A DNA stretch of 31,961 nucleotides, taken from NCBI GenBank assembly GCA_002413075.1, contig DHWG01000100.1:1-31961 (forward strand), given 5' to 3'. The DNA comes from Desulfosporosinus sp. UBA5188. Lineage in GTDB: Bacteria > Bacillota > Desulfitobacteriia > Desulfitobacteriales > Desulfitobacteriaceae. The position numbers and the translations under genes are program-made. Below, piece by piece: positions 8,895-16,349 of this stretch; positions within the stretch are counted from its first letter, which is position 1; each line of letters starts with the position of its first letter. The notes beneath the pieces were generated by a model. The model had not been told where the DNA came from and searched no databases. It worked only from the letters and a program-made list of their open reading frames with translations.

Positions 8895-9584
8895 TTATCC
8901 TTTAAAGCGGTAGCCAATCCCGCGCAGTGTCTCAATATAGTCTGGATTGGAGGGATCCTTTTCGACTTTCAGACGCAGGTGTCGAACATGGACATCAACC
9001 GTTCGAGTATCCCCATCATATTCATACCCCCAGATTCGTTCCAACAGCTCTTCCCGAGAATAGACTCTTCCTGGGTGAGCCACCAAAACACGCAGAAGCT
9101 CGAATTCTTTAGGGGTTAACTCAGTTTCCTCTCCCCGCACGTGAACACGAAACCCGGTGACGTCCACCCGCAGCTCCCCACGAACAATTATCTTCGATTC
9201 TGTCTCTTCCTGCGAATTCGGACGACGCAAACGAGCTTTGATTCGTGCTAATAATTCACGTGGGCTGAACGGTTTCGTCATATAATCGTCGGCTCCCAGC
9301 TCCAAGCCTAAGACGGTATCAATCTCCTCCCCCTTGGCGGTTAACATAATGATGGGGATCTGCTGGAATTTTGGGTTAGACCGAAGTCTTCGACAAACCT
9401 CTAAGCCATCCATTCCGGGTAACATCAAATCAAGCACAATGAGATCTGGTTGATCGGAGGCCACATGTGTTAAGGCTTCCTCACCATCCGTTGCTATACA
9501 AACAACGTACCCTTCCTTTTCCAAATTAAATCTGAGAAGTTCTTGAATGGGCTCCTCGTCATCAACCACTAAGATTGTTGCCAC
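8895..9584 (-). CDS. OmpR/PhoB-type response regulator
   Basis: The 229-residue product joins a receiver domain to a winged-helix DNA-binding domain. Visible receiver residues are the acidic pocket in VVDDEE, the phospho-acceptor D52, T82 and K104. The winged helix (about 130-229) ends in TRTVDVHVRHLRLKVE and IETLRGIGYRFKG, typical of the PhoP/WalR/PhoB group. The start is GTG at 9584 with AGGAGG 6 nt upstream. It forms an operon with the sensor kinase 7 nt downstream. The target genes cannot be told from this window. Similarity alone does not separate PhoP from WalR, so no symbol is given. Confidence 0.95.
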   Translation of the reverse strand: MATILVVDDEEPIQELLRFNLEKEGYVVCIATDGEEALTHVASDQPDLIVLDLMLPGMDGLEVCRRLRSNPKFQQIPIIMLTAKGEEIDTVLGLELGADDYMTKPFSPRELLARIKARLRRPNSQEETESKIIVRGELRVDVTGFRVHVRGEETELTPKEFELLRVLVAHPGRVYSREELLERIWGYEYDGDTRTVDVHVRHLRLKVEKDPSNPDYIETLRGIGYRFKG

Positions 9585-9616
9585 CTAAATCCTCCTAATC
9601 GAAGCGCATGACTCGC

Positions 9617-10459
9617 TTATCGAGTACCACTCATGCCTCGCGCATCTAACCTCGTGCTTCGCCTATTAATCCACGCTGTCATACGGCCCGTACGAACTCC
9701 ATCACGTCTATGAGAGAAAAACCATTCAGGATTGTGCGCAGTACAGGCCTCCACCACGTCAATATTTTCCTGGCGAACGCCTTTTTCCAAAAGCGTCATC
9801 CTGTTAGCCTCCCACAAATTTAGCAGATAATGTCCATCCTCTTGCTTAGCCAGAAACGGGGTCTGACTAAAATTTGCTCTAAATTGCGCTGCCACGTTTT
9901 CATCGACGAGGTAACAACACGGTCCAATACTAGGTCCAATCGCTACCCAGGCATTTTCAGGTCGTCCTCCAGCTTGTTCTAAACACTCTAAGACGCCTTG
10001 CCCGATCTTATGGGCCGTTCCTTTCCACCCTGCATGCGCGATTCCAACCGCCTTTATATCCGGAAAATAGAAGAAGAGAGGAACACAATCTGCAAAAAAG
10101 GCCATCAATCCAACGGTACTTCGAGTTAATAATCCGTCGACCGCAGGGATTGCCGTCTCTAATGCACGAATCCCACGGCCCCCGTCTTCCTCACCCACCC
10201 ACAATACCTTCGTACCATGAACCTGTTCGCCCACGACGACCCTCGACCAGGGAACCTCCGCTTGATCTAACCATCGCTGACGGTTTTCCAAAACTGCTGT
10301 GGCGTCATCCCCCACATGGAGACCTAGATTGAGCGAATCGTAGGGAACTTGGCTCACGCCCCCAACACGAGTTGAGAATCCCAAGTCAATCCCTTCAGCT
10401 TCCCATTTTGGAAGGGTTAGGACGTTTAAACTTCCTCTTTTTTGCCATTTCCAACTCAT
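9617..10459 (-). CDS. pgeF: PgeF/YfiH-family copper-oxidase-fold protein (peptidoglycan editing factor)
   Basis: Members of this family act as purine nucleoside phosphorylase/deaminase-like enzymes, and the E. coli protein limits misincorporation into peptidoglycan precursors. The 280-residue product shows the metal triad H81 (GEQVHGTKV), C125 (FFADCVPL) and H142 (AHAGWKGT), plus GPSIGPCCYLV. The ATG at 10459 has AAAGGAG 8 nt upstream; the frame is open 12 codons further. The last 15 residues or so (RRSTRLDARGMSGTR) lie beyond where the family usually ends. They are encoded by DNA with a 7-nt rhythm like the intergenic arrays in this window. It stands between ylmC and the two-component pair. 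Confidence 0.93.
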   Translation of the reverse strand: MSWKWQKRGSLNVLTLPKWEAEGIDLGFSTRVGGVSQVPYDSLNLGLHVGDDATAVLENRQRWLDQAEVPWSRVVVGEQVHGTKVLWVGEEDGGRGIRALETAIPAVDGLLTRSTVGLMAFFADCVPLFFYFPDIKAVGIAHAGWKGTAHKIGQGVLECLEQAGGRPENAWVAIGPSIGPCCYLVDENVAAQFRANFSQTPFLAKQEDGHYLLNLWEANRMTLLEKGVRQENIDVVEACTAHNPEWFFSHRRDGVRTGRMTAWINRRSTRLDARGMSGTR

Positions 10460-10549
10460 GACTCTAACTCCTTTGATTACCATTAAATATATCATTTAAA
10501 CGCCCAGAGGACAAACCTGTATAAGTTCAAATTTCTTTATAAACAACAA

Positions 10550-10587
10550 GCATAAGCCCCTGTTTTACATAAACAGCGGACTTATGC
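10550..10587 (-). terminator. Probable intrinsic terminator after ylmC
   Basis: An inverted repeat, GCATAAG (10550-10556) against CTTATGC (10581-10587), has an inner CTGTTT/AAACAG pair. It lies about 20 nt past the ylmC stop. On the minus strand it is followed by TTGTTGTTTAT, a broken U-run. It may separate ylmC from pgeF. Confidence 0.6.
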
Positions 10588-10606
10588 TTTAAAAGACTAA
10601 GTATTA

Positions 10607-10882
10607 TTAGCGTCGATCATCCTGGTCTGTACTAAATTCAGGAAGATCATTGGCATCAACTAAGATAACGTCAACCCCAATTTTCTTGACACGTTCCCAA
10701 GTGAGAACAAAATCGTCCGATTTACCACTGCCAAAGAGGCCCCTATTACGCGAAGGTCCCTGCACAATAATCCCTTTGACGACGCCTCGTTCGAGATCCA
10801 AATCAAGGTCTTTTATGGGTCCTAACCTTCTTCCATCCTTAACATTAACAACATCCAATAATCGCAAATCTGAGATCCGCAT
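10607..10882 (-). CDS. ylmC: YlmC/YmxH-family PRC-barrel protein
   Basis: This small soluble protein of 91 residues has a PRC-barrel fold (RISDLRLLDVVNVKDGRRLG, then DLDLDLERGVVKGIIV). YlmC/YmxH proteins are linked to sporulation genes in Firmicutes, but their biochemical role is unknown. The ATG has GAGGGGGTG 7 nt upstream. The gene follows sigG after a 214-bp spacer that holds a hairpin and a 7-nt periodic array. The sigG-ylmC order is a standard Firmicute arrangement. Confidence 0.92.
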   Translation of the reverse strand: MRISDLRLLDVVNVKDGRRLGPIKDLDLDLERGVVKGIIVQGPSRNRGLFGSGKSDDFVLTWERVKKIGVDVILVDANDLPEFSTDQDDRR

Positions 10883-10900
10883 TGTTAGACACCCCCTCTA

Positions 10901-10972
10901 GTCGATGTTCGAGGTTCGTGTTTCGGGGTCGAAGTCCAAAGACCGAAAACCGAAGTCCGAATATCGCACATC
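10901..10972. repeat. Heptad-phased CpG array, first copy (sigG-ylmC spacer)
   Basis: The C of a CG lies at 10903, 10910, 10917, 10924, 10930, 10944, 10951, 10958 and 10965, with CA at the skipped slot 10937. This is a 7-nt period with one 6-nt slip. Units left of the slip read TTCG and units to the right read CGAA, so the array is an imperfect inverted repeat. Its ends match as GATGTTCGAGGTTCG (10904-10918) against CGAATATCGCACATC (10958-10972), 12 of 15 when folded. It lies just upstream of the ylmC ribosome binding site. Confidence 0.8.
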
Positions 10973-11047
10973 CTACATTGCGCTTCGCGCCTTATATGTC
11001 ATCCTATGAGGGAGGGACGTAAAATAGCCTACTCTTCAGACATAATT

Positions 11048-11078
11048 ACGAGATACGAAGCATTGCTTCGTATCTCGT
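11048..11078 (-). terminator. Perfect hairpin after sigG, probable terminator
   Basis: A 14-bp perfect stem (ACGAGATACGAAGC against its complement) with a 3-nt loop lies 18 nt past the sigG stop. The following minus-strand bases (AATTATGTCT) make a poor U-run. It could be a weak terminator, an RNA-stabilising hairpin or a repeat element. Confidence 0.55.
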
Positions 11079-11096
11079 GTGCGTTGTCCACTGTAG

Positions 11097-11870
11097 TTAC
11101 ACATACTTGCGCATATGTTGCATGGCGGATTTCTCAAGTCGCGATACCTGAGCTTGGGAAATCCCAATCTCATCCGCAACCTCCATTTGAGTCTTCCCAT
11201 TGAAAAACCTCAAAGATAAAATGAGTTTTTCCCGTTCGCTAAGTCGTCGTAAGGCTTCGCGTACAGCAAGGCCTTCAACCCAGCCCGTGTCAGATTGCTT
11301 ATCATCACCTATTTGATCCATTACAAAGATTGGATCCCCTCCGTCATGATAGATCGGTTCAAACAGAGAAATCGGTTCTTGAATAGCATCTAACGCAAAA
11401 ACGACGTCTTCGCGCGGCAGAGCGAGTTTCTTAGCAATCTCTGTGACCGTGGGTTCACGCGAGTGTTCACAGACCAATTGGTCTCTTACCTGCAGGGCCT
11501 TATAGGCAATATCCCGCAAAGACCTGCTCACGCGTATTGGATTGTTGTCTCGCAGGTAACGACGAATTTCCCCAATAATCATGGGGACAGCATAAGTAGA
11601 AAACTTTACGTTTTGTCCAAGATCAAAATTGTCAATTGCTTTCATCAAACCAATACAGCCTACTTGAAATAGGTCATCCACATATTCTCCCCGATTTGTA
11701 AATCGCTGAATCACACTGAGAACAAGACGGAGATTTCCATGGATAAGCTTTTCCCGAGCGCTGCGGTCTCCCGCTTGGTAGATCACAAACAGCTCTTTCA
11801 TTTTGACGCTGTTTAGAACCGGCAATTTTGAGGTGTTCACTCCACAAATCTCAACTTTGTTTAACGCCAA
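11097..11870 (-). CDS. sigG: Sporulation sigma factor SigG (late forespore)
   Basis: SigG directs late forespore transcription. The 257-residue product begins LNKVEICGVNTSKLPVL just after the start, closely matching B. subtilis SigG. It carries sigma region 2 (NLRLVLSVIQRF, EYVDDLFQVGCIGLMKAIDN), FSTYAVPMIIGEIRRYLRD, and region 4 (GISQAQVSRLEKSA). The start is TTG at 11870 with GGAGG 9 nt upstream. The frame stays open to 11921 but that part does not match the family. It follows sigE by 59 nt. That spacer holds a forespore-type promoter and a hairpin that can cover the ribosome binding site. Confidence 0.96.
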   Translation of the reverse strand: MALNKVEICGVNTSKLPVLNSVKMKELFVIYQAGDRSAREKLIHGNLRLVLSVIQRFTNRGEYVDDLFQVGCIGLMKAIDNFDLGQNVKFSTYAVPMIIGEIRRYLRDNNPIRVSRSLRDIAYKALQVRDQLVCEHSREPTVTEIAKKLALPREDVVFALDAIQEPISLFEPIYHDGGDPIFVMDQIGDDKQSDTGWVEGLAVREALRRLSEREKLILSLRFFNGKTQMEVADEIGISQAQVSRLEKSAMQHMRKYV

Positions 11871-11878
11871 AATCCGAC

Positions 11879-11909
11879 ACCTCCCCAGCCAACAATTCTG
11901 TTGGGAAGT
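11879..11909 (-). promoter_or_regulatory. Hairpin predicted to hide the sigG ribosome binding site
   Basis: In mRNA reading through from sigE, ACTTCCC (11909-11903) can pair over 7 bp (one G-U) with GGGAGGT (11885-11879), which contains the sigG ribosome binding site. Inner AACA/TGTT pairs extend the stem and leave a 5-nt bulge. An alternative stem is CCAACA-GAAT-TGTTGG (11904-11889). A transcript starting near 11900 would lack the left arm and leave the site free. I recall a similar arrangement for B. subtilis spoIIIG. Confidence 0.7.
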
Positions 11910-11936
11910 ATGCCCTAACAAAGTTTAGGTTATTCT
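11907..11936 (-). promoter_or_regulatory. Candidate sigma-F/sigma-G promoter of sigG
   Basis: The minus strand reads AGAATA (11936-11931), an 18-bp spacer, then CATACT (11912-11907). This is close to the forespore consensus TGAATA-17/18-CATACTA. The -35 overlaps the sigE stop codon. The expected start near 11900 lies downstream of the left arm of the ribosome-binding-site hairpin. Seen by eye, no scoring run. Confidence 0.72.
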
Positions 11937-12655
11937 AATCGACAAAATTCTTTCCGTAATCGGCGAATAATCCGTTTCTCAAGACGAGAAATATAGGACT
12001 GCGAGATTCCCAAGCGATCAGCGACTTCTTTCTGAGTTTTCTCAACGCCATTATCCAAACCAAATCTCAGTTCCATAATGACCTTTTCTCGACTCGCTAG
12101 GCGCCCCATGGCCAAATGCAACAACTGACGGTCGACCTGTTCTTCAATTGGCTTTGAAATAATGTCATTTTCCGTCCCCAAAACATCCGACAAATGCAAT
12201 TCGTTCCCATCCAAGTCAATATTTAAGGGTTCATCAAAGGAGACTTCTGAGCGAGTTTTATTGTTTCGTCTAAGATACATAAGAATCTCATTTTCAATAC
12301 ACCGGGAAGCGTAAGTCGCTAGTTTTATTTTCTTCGAGGGGTCGAAGGTATTAACCGCTTTAATTAACCCAATGGTTCCTATGGAGACAAGGTCTTCAAT
12401 GCCTATCCCAGTATTTTCAAATTTTCGAGCAATATAGACCACTAGGCGTAGGTTACGTTCAATTAATATATCCCGAATGGAATCGTCTCCTGATTCCAAG
12501 CGTTCCAAGAGGGCGCCTTCTTCTTCCGAGTTGAGTGGTGCTGGAAGCGCTTCACTGCTTCCAACATAATAAATTCCACTGACTCCACAGAGTTTCTGAA
12601 CCAGTCTTAGCCATAGTTGTCTGACCCTATCTTGAACATTCCTCCACCATATCAT
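11930..12655 (-). CDS. sigE: Sporulation sigma factor SigE precursor (pro-sigma-E)
   Basis: SigE controls early mother-cell transcription. The 241-residue product has a basic and hydrophobic pro-sequence (about residues 1-28), then the YYVGSSEALPAPL junction, where the B. subtilis precursor is cut by SpoIIGA. Region 2 (RNLRLVVYIARKFENTGIGI, IKLATYASRCIENEILMYLR) and region 4 (GISQSYISRLEKRIIRRLR) are near-identical to the family. The ATG lies 9 nt after the spoIIGA stop and has only modest ribosome-binding sequence (AAAGG, then GAGATGG), suggesting coupling. Order spoIIGA-sigE-sigG matches B. subtilis. Confidence 0.97.
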   Translation of the reverse strand: MIWWRNVQDRVRQLWLRLVQKLCGVSGIYYVGSSEALPAPLNSEEEGALLERLESGDDSIRDILIERNLRLVVYIARKFENTGIGIEDLVSIGTIGLIKAVNTFDPSKKIKLATYASRCIENEILMYLRRNNKTRSEVSFDEPLNIDLDGNELHLSDVLGTENDIISKPIEEQVDRQLLHLAMGRLASREKVIMELRFGLDNGVEKTQKEVADRLGISQSYISRLEKRIIRRLRKEFCRLE

Positions 12656-12664
12656 GTAACCATC

Positions 12665-13573
12665 TCAACCTTTCTGCACATGTTCGGGGTGTATTAAAGC
12701 TTGATATTCACCCTCTGCACTGAGCACTTGCTTGACCAATGCCACCGTTGCCTTGATCTGTCGAGATCCCTGTTTATCAAAACACGTCACTCGTGCAGGT
12801 CTGATCCCCAGCAGCCAACTCTTATGATCAATGGCTTGAAAAGGGATAAAAACAAGGTGTTTTATTAAACTGGGATTGACCTTCCACAAGAACGGCCAAG
12901 GATCTGCGCAATCTTTCCAGGGGATATCCAGAAAGGATCGCATGCTGTCTGGCAAAGAAGCTGCAGCAGCCTCCTCTTCCAGAAGAATAACAGGGGACCC
13001 AGTCATTGGATCTCGCAAATTGTTTCCAGTGTCCAGCAAAGCTTTAATGCTGACAACGCCATGTTCTTCATTACCAAAATCAATTTCAAGATCGTAAATA
13101 GTTTGTTCTAACACTGAGTTTCTTTCCTGCCATCGCTGCCAAAGTCGCTGTAGAAGCCACCACATTAAAGCACCCACCGGAAGAATCCAAAAGTTGTTTA
13201 ATGCCAGTGCAAAGACGTCGTGACCTAATCCGTTATCAAATTGCACCCATCCCCATAAAGCAACCACAAATCCTCCCACTCCCGCTGAAAGAAGCCAAAA
13301 TCCAACCATTGCCTTCAGAAAAACGACCAGTTTCTGTACTGGGAAAGCAACTCCAGCCATGAGAAATGGGATAACCCATTTGCTGAGCGTGGTCCACGGA
13401 GGAGCGGAATAGCAGGTTAAGACTACGGGGATTGCCCCTAGAAGGACTCCAGCCATAATACGAAAAGGCCGAGCCGGGAGGTGCATGAGGCGGCAGGTAA
13501 GAGTAAGAATAAGAGCGTCCATCCCTCCATTAATGAGAATATCCAGATCGAGATAAGTTTCTACTCCGCCCAT
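12665..13573 (-). CDS. spoIIGA: SpoIIGA aspartic protease that processes pro-sigma-E
   Basis: SpoIIGA is a septal membrane protease that cleaves pro-sigma-E after the SpoIIR signal from the forespore. The 302-residue product has about five hydrophobic segments in its first 150 residues. A cytoplasmic domain follows with the catalytic motif LLDTGNN (aspartate D181). The frame is open to 13591. I chose the ATG at 13573 because GAAAGG lies 9 nt before it and the likely transcription start near 13599 leaves almost no leader for 13591. The sequence after it (VETYLDLDILINGGMDALIL) matches the family N-terminus. Confidence 0.93.
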   Translation of the reverse strand: MGGVETYLDLDILINGGMDALILTLTCRLMHLPARPFRIMAGVLLGAIPVVLTCYSAPPWTTLSKWVIPFLMAGVAFPVQKLVVFLKAMVGFWLLSAGVGGFVVALWGWVQFDNGLGHDVFALALNNFWILPVGALMWWLLQRLWQRWQERNSVLEQTIYDLEIDFGNEEHGVVSIKALLDTGNNLRDPMTGSPVILLEEEAAAASLPDSMRSFLDIPWKDCADPWPFLWKVNPSLIKHLVFIPFQAIDHKSWLLGIRPARVTCFDKQGSRQIKATVALVKQVLSAEGEYQALIHPEHVQKG

Positions 13574-13605
13574 CTGGTGCATCCTTTCCATACGCTTCTC
13601 ACAGA

Positions 13606-13720
13606 ATTATACCTAAAAGCCGCTGTAAAAGCTGTCGCTTTCCGCGGGGAATAATGGGATTTTTTAGGTTATAACAGGCTGGTTATGGTCCAATTCTTCT
13701 AGGCCTACCAAATGTCGACA
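13606..13720 (-). promoter_or_regulatory. Candidate spoIIG promoter with Spo0A-box-like sites
   Basis: TATAAT (13611-13606) is preceded by GCGACA (13638-13633) with a 21-bp spacer, longer than normal. B. subtilis spoIIG likewise has a sigma-A promoter with an over-long spacer, activated by Spo0A. GCGACA shares its CGACA core with the reverse Spo0A box TTCGACA. A second match, TGTCGACA, is at 13720-13713, about 115 nt upstream of the expected start. By-eye assignment. Confidence 0.6.
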
Positions 13721-13778
13721 GGATGTACCAGCTTATAGGGGAGATAGCTTTGCTGTGAGCATATTTGAGCAAATAAAA

Positions 13779-13816
13779 AACCTGTCTGAAATAGATTAAT
13801 CTATTTCAGACAGGTT
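13779..13816 (-). terminator. Intrinsic terminator of ftsZ
   Basis: A perfect 38-nt inverted repeat (AACCTGTCTGAAATAGATT and its complement) begins 43 nt past the ftsZ stop. On the minus strand it runs straight into a TTTTTTAT tract. It should isolate ftsZ from the spoIIG promoter downstream. On the plus strand it lacks a T-run. Confidence 0.92.
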
Positions 13817-13858
13817 CGTGAGTTCAGAAAACTTGGCGAGTCCCAAGGGGTGCCTATA

Positions 13859-14929
13859 CTATGAGCGACGACGTCTTAGGAATTCTGGGATATCAACGTC
13901 CCCTTCTTTTGAGATTGGCTTGATAATATTATCCTGCACTTTTCCTGTTTCAGGTTCTCCACCAAAACCAGCCCAATGCTGATCAAATCCAGTAGCAATC
14001 ACGGTCACCCTTATTTCTTCCTTGAGGTTCTCATCAATGACCGCGCCAAAAATAATATTTGCATCGGGGTCTGCCGCTTCCGCGATAATCCCTGCCGCTT
14101 CGTTCACTTCAAAGAGGGTTAAATTAATACCGCCAGTAATATTAAGAAGCACACCTTTGGCGCCTTCGATCGAGGTTTCCAGGAGCGGGCTAGAAATTGC
14201 TTTACGAGCTGCATCAGCGGCACGGTTTTCCCCCGTCGCCTGACCAATACCCATGAGGGCAGAGCCCGTATTGGACATAATGGTCTTAACATCCGCGAAA
14301 TCCAAATTTATCAGACCTGGGACCGCAATTAAGTCTGAAATCCCTTGAACCCCCTGGCGCAGCACATCATCTGCTATGCGAAATGCTTCATGAATCGTGG
14401 TATGCTTGTCCACCACTTGCAACAAGCGATCATTCGGGATCGTAATGAGCGTATCCACTTTACTTTTAAGTTCTGCAATACCCTTTTCTGCCTGCATAGC
14501 CCGTTTACGGCCTTCAAAGGTGAACGGACGTGTCACAACACCAACTGTAAGCGCGCCCATTTCCTTGGCCACTTCCGCGACGATAGGGGCTCCTCCAGTA
14601 CCGGTTCCACCGCCCATCCCTGCCGTAACGAAAACCATATCAGCGCCCTTTAGCACCCTAGCAATTTCATCACGGCTTTCTTCCGCCGCCTTAGCGCCTA
14701 TTTCTGGATTTGCACCGGCTCCAAGTCCTTTGGTTAACTTCGTCCCTATTTGCACTTTCTCGCCTGCTTGGGACAGTTGTAAGGCCTGAGAGTCCGTATT
14801 GACGGTAACAAAATCGACCCCTTGTAAGCCAGCAGTAATCATCCGATTAACCGCATTGTTTCCACCACCACCAACACCAATGACTTTAATCTCTGCAAAT
14901 TGGTTTAAGTCTGTATCAAATTCTAGCAT
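13859..14929 (-). CDS. ftsZ: Cell division GTPase FtsZ
   Basis: FtsZ is the tubulin-like GTPase that forms the cytokinetic Z ring. The 356-residue product shows GVGGGGNNAVNRM near residue 18, the tubulin signature GGGTGTG at 106-112, and NLDFADV. A short linker leads to the C-terminal conserved peptide DIPEFLRRR (346-354), which binds SepF, FtsA and other partners. The ATG has GGGGG about 11 nt upstream. It has its own promoter region (255-bp spacer after sbp) and a strong terminator. No ftsA lies in front of it, as in many Clostridia. SepF, encoded in the same window, is a likely membrane anchor. Confidence 0.98.
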   Translation of the reverse strand: MLEFDTDLNQFAEIKVIGVGGGGNNAVNRMITAGLQGVDFVTVNTDSQALQLSQAGEKVQIGTKLTKGLGAGANPEIGAKAAEESRDEIARVLKGADMVFVTAGMGGGTGTGGAPIVAEVAKEMGALTVGVVTRPFTFEGRKRAMQAEKGIAELKSKVDTLITIPNDRLLQVVDKHTTIHEAFRIADDVLRQGVQGISDLIAVPGLINLDFADVKTIMSNTGSALMGIGQATGENRAADAARKAISSPLLETSIEGAKGVLLNITGGINLTLFEVNEAAGIIAEAADPDANIIFGAVIDENLKEEIRVTVIATGFDQHWAGFGGEPETGKVQDNIIKPISKEGDVDIPEFLRRRRS

Positions 14930-14983
14930 CTAGGCTTTAACCCCCTCGCTTAATTCTGTTTTCTATGCTTTGGAAAAGTACAG

Positions 14984-15014
14984 ATTATAACAAATATTTA
15001 ACTGCGCCGTCCAA
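14984..15014 (-). promoter_or_regulatory. Candidate ftsZ promoter with extended -10
   Basis: The minus strand has TGTTATAAT, an extended -10 ending at 14984, with TTGGAC (15014-15009) 19 bp upstream of TATAAT. The long spacer is offset by the TG extension. It lies 55 nt before the ftsZ ATG. The rest of the spacer (15015-15184) is AT-rich and may hold further promoters, but I see no clear second one. Confidence 0.6.
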
Positions 15015-15184
15015 ACACTCGCTTTATTCACTAAATTCTTTGACCCTAACAATGCAGTAATTATCTATTAAGTACTTTAATACACACAACGGTATAAATT
15101 CGTTATAGCTATGCTTTATCCCTTTTTTTTAGAATAAAAACTTTCAGCAAACATCCTGCTTATTCTCTTAAATAACCAGCTAAA

Positions 15185-15514
15185 TTACTTCTTAATGAGA
15201 TGTCGTCGAATACTTCCTAAATTTTGGAATAACCGTACGCCAAAGGCCACCACTGCGGCCAAATAAAGATCCACGCCAATACGATCACCGACGTACGCTA
15301 AAAAGGCTGCAAGGAGCATGTTGCTGAAAAAGCCAGATAAAAACACGGTGCTGTCGAAATGATCCTCCTGCGCCGAACGTATCCCACCTAAGACGGAATC
15401 TAGCGCCGCTAAGATTCCAACGGATAAGTATTTAGCGTATTCGATCGGCACTGAAAACGGACTGACGTACCCAATGGCCAATCCCAAGACCAAACCTAAG
15501 AGCGGTAACCACAT
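15185..15514 (-). CDS. sbp: Small basic membrane protein Sbp (DUF1290)
   Basis: The 109-residue product is almost entirely hydrophobic, with about three membrane segments. It carries the family stretch YAKYLSVGILAALDSVLGGIRS and a basic C-terminus (RRHLIKK). The family is conserved next to ftsQ/divIB and ftsZ in Firmicutes and Actinobacteria; its function is unknown. The ATG has GGGAGGAAG 7 nt upstream. It begins 20 nt after the ftsQ stop and is the last gene of the long dcw transcript before the ftsZ promoter. Confidence 0.92.
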   Translation of the reverse strand: MWLPLLGLVLGLAIGYVSPFSVPIEYAKYLSVGILAALDSVLGGIRSAQEDHFDSTVFLSGFFSNMLLAAFLAYVGDRIGVDLYLAAVVAFGVRLFQNLGSIRRHLIKK

Positions 15515-15534
15515 GTGCTTTCTTCCTCCCTGAC

Positions 15535-16260
15535 TTAGCGACCAATGACAGGTTTCGCCGCTGTGAAATCAATATATTTTGCCCCTTGCTGAAAGGACTT
15601 ATACTCATTATCGCTGACAAGTTGATAAAGTGCATTGAGTTTAGGTTTCCAGTCAGTGGCTTGTCCAAGTCGTACTTCAACGCCACTCCGTAGGTACAAC
15701 GTCATTTGTTGATTCGTCTCTACATGAAGTTCCCCCATCTGGGCGAGTAATTCTGGTGGGGCTTGTCCAAGTAAATTCAAAGCTGCCGTGAGGGATGGGT
15801 TTGCCAAGTTTTGACCGGGTCCCACAGTGTCCTTAAGACTAATTCCTGTAAGCACTGGATGATCCTCTTTAGGCCAACTCTCTAACCGGCGTAAAAAAGT
15901 CCCCTGGCCATCCACCTCCAAGACACCCTTAGGAACAACGACCAAGGCCACAGGGGCCCGTTCTGTCACTATAATCACCAAAGTTTTAGGAAGTTTTCGT
16001 TGAAACTGAACACTCTGAACCAGCGGATGTATAGCTATTTTCTGTTTTAGGGCCTCTTGGTCAAATAAAAATAAGTTTTGCCCCTGAACCCCGTTGGCTA
16101 ATTTTAAGATTTCGCTTTCCGGACTTAGTTTAAGTCCCTGAATGATGACGTGTTGCACGGTAAAAGCACTGGATCGCAGAAACAGTGCCAAGCCCAAAGA
16201 AAGCAAGATCGTCAAGACAACAGCATAGAGAAAGGATGTATTCATTTTTGTGGGTTGCAT
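15535..16260 (-). CDS. ftsQ: Cell division protein FtsQ/DivIB
   Basis: FtsQ/DivIB is a bitopic membrane protein of the divisome that links early and late division proteins and regulates septal wall synthesis. The 241-residue product has one membrane segment (about 9-29), then a POTRA domain (FTVQHVIIQGLKLSPESEIL, about 33-102), and the FtsQ beta domain ending in YIDFTAAKPVIGR. The ATG has AAGGAGG 9 nt upstream. It lies between murA and sbp. The 149-bp spacer behind murA contains the second heptad-phased array. Confidence 0.93.
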   Translation of the reverse strand: MQPTKMNTSFLYAVVLTILLSLGLALFLRSSAFTVQHVIIQGLKLSPESEILKLANGVQGQNLFLFDQEALKQKIAIHPLVQSVQFQRKLPKTLVIIVTERAPVALVVVPKGVLEVDGQGTFLRRLESWPKEDHPVLTGISLKDTVGPGQNLANPSLTAALNLLGQAPPELLAQMGELHVETNQQMTLYLRSGVEVRLGQATDWKPKLNALYQLVSDNEYKSFQQGAKYIDFTAAKPVIGR

Positions 16261-16349
16261 TGTGCAATTCCTCCTTAGCCCAGTATAACGAATACAGTCC
16301 TATTCTACCATGTTTTTGTAATAATTATTTTTACAAACTACTTTACTTA

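Noticed and set aside
9387..9400. Perfect Spo0A-box-like TTCGACAAA inside the response regulator gene
   Set aside because: It is inside coding sequence far from any start and is likely chance.
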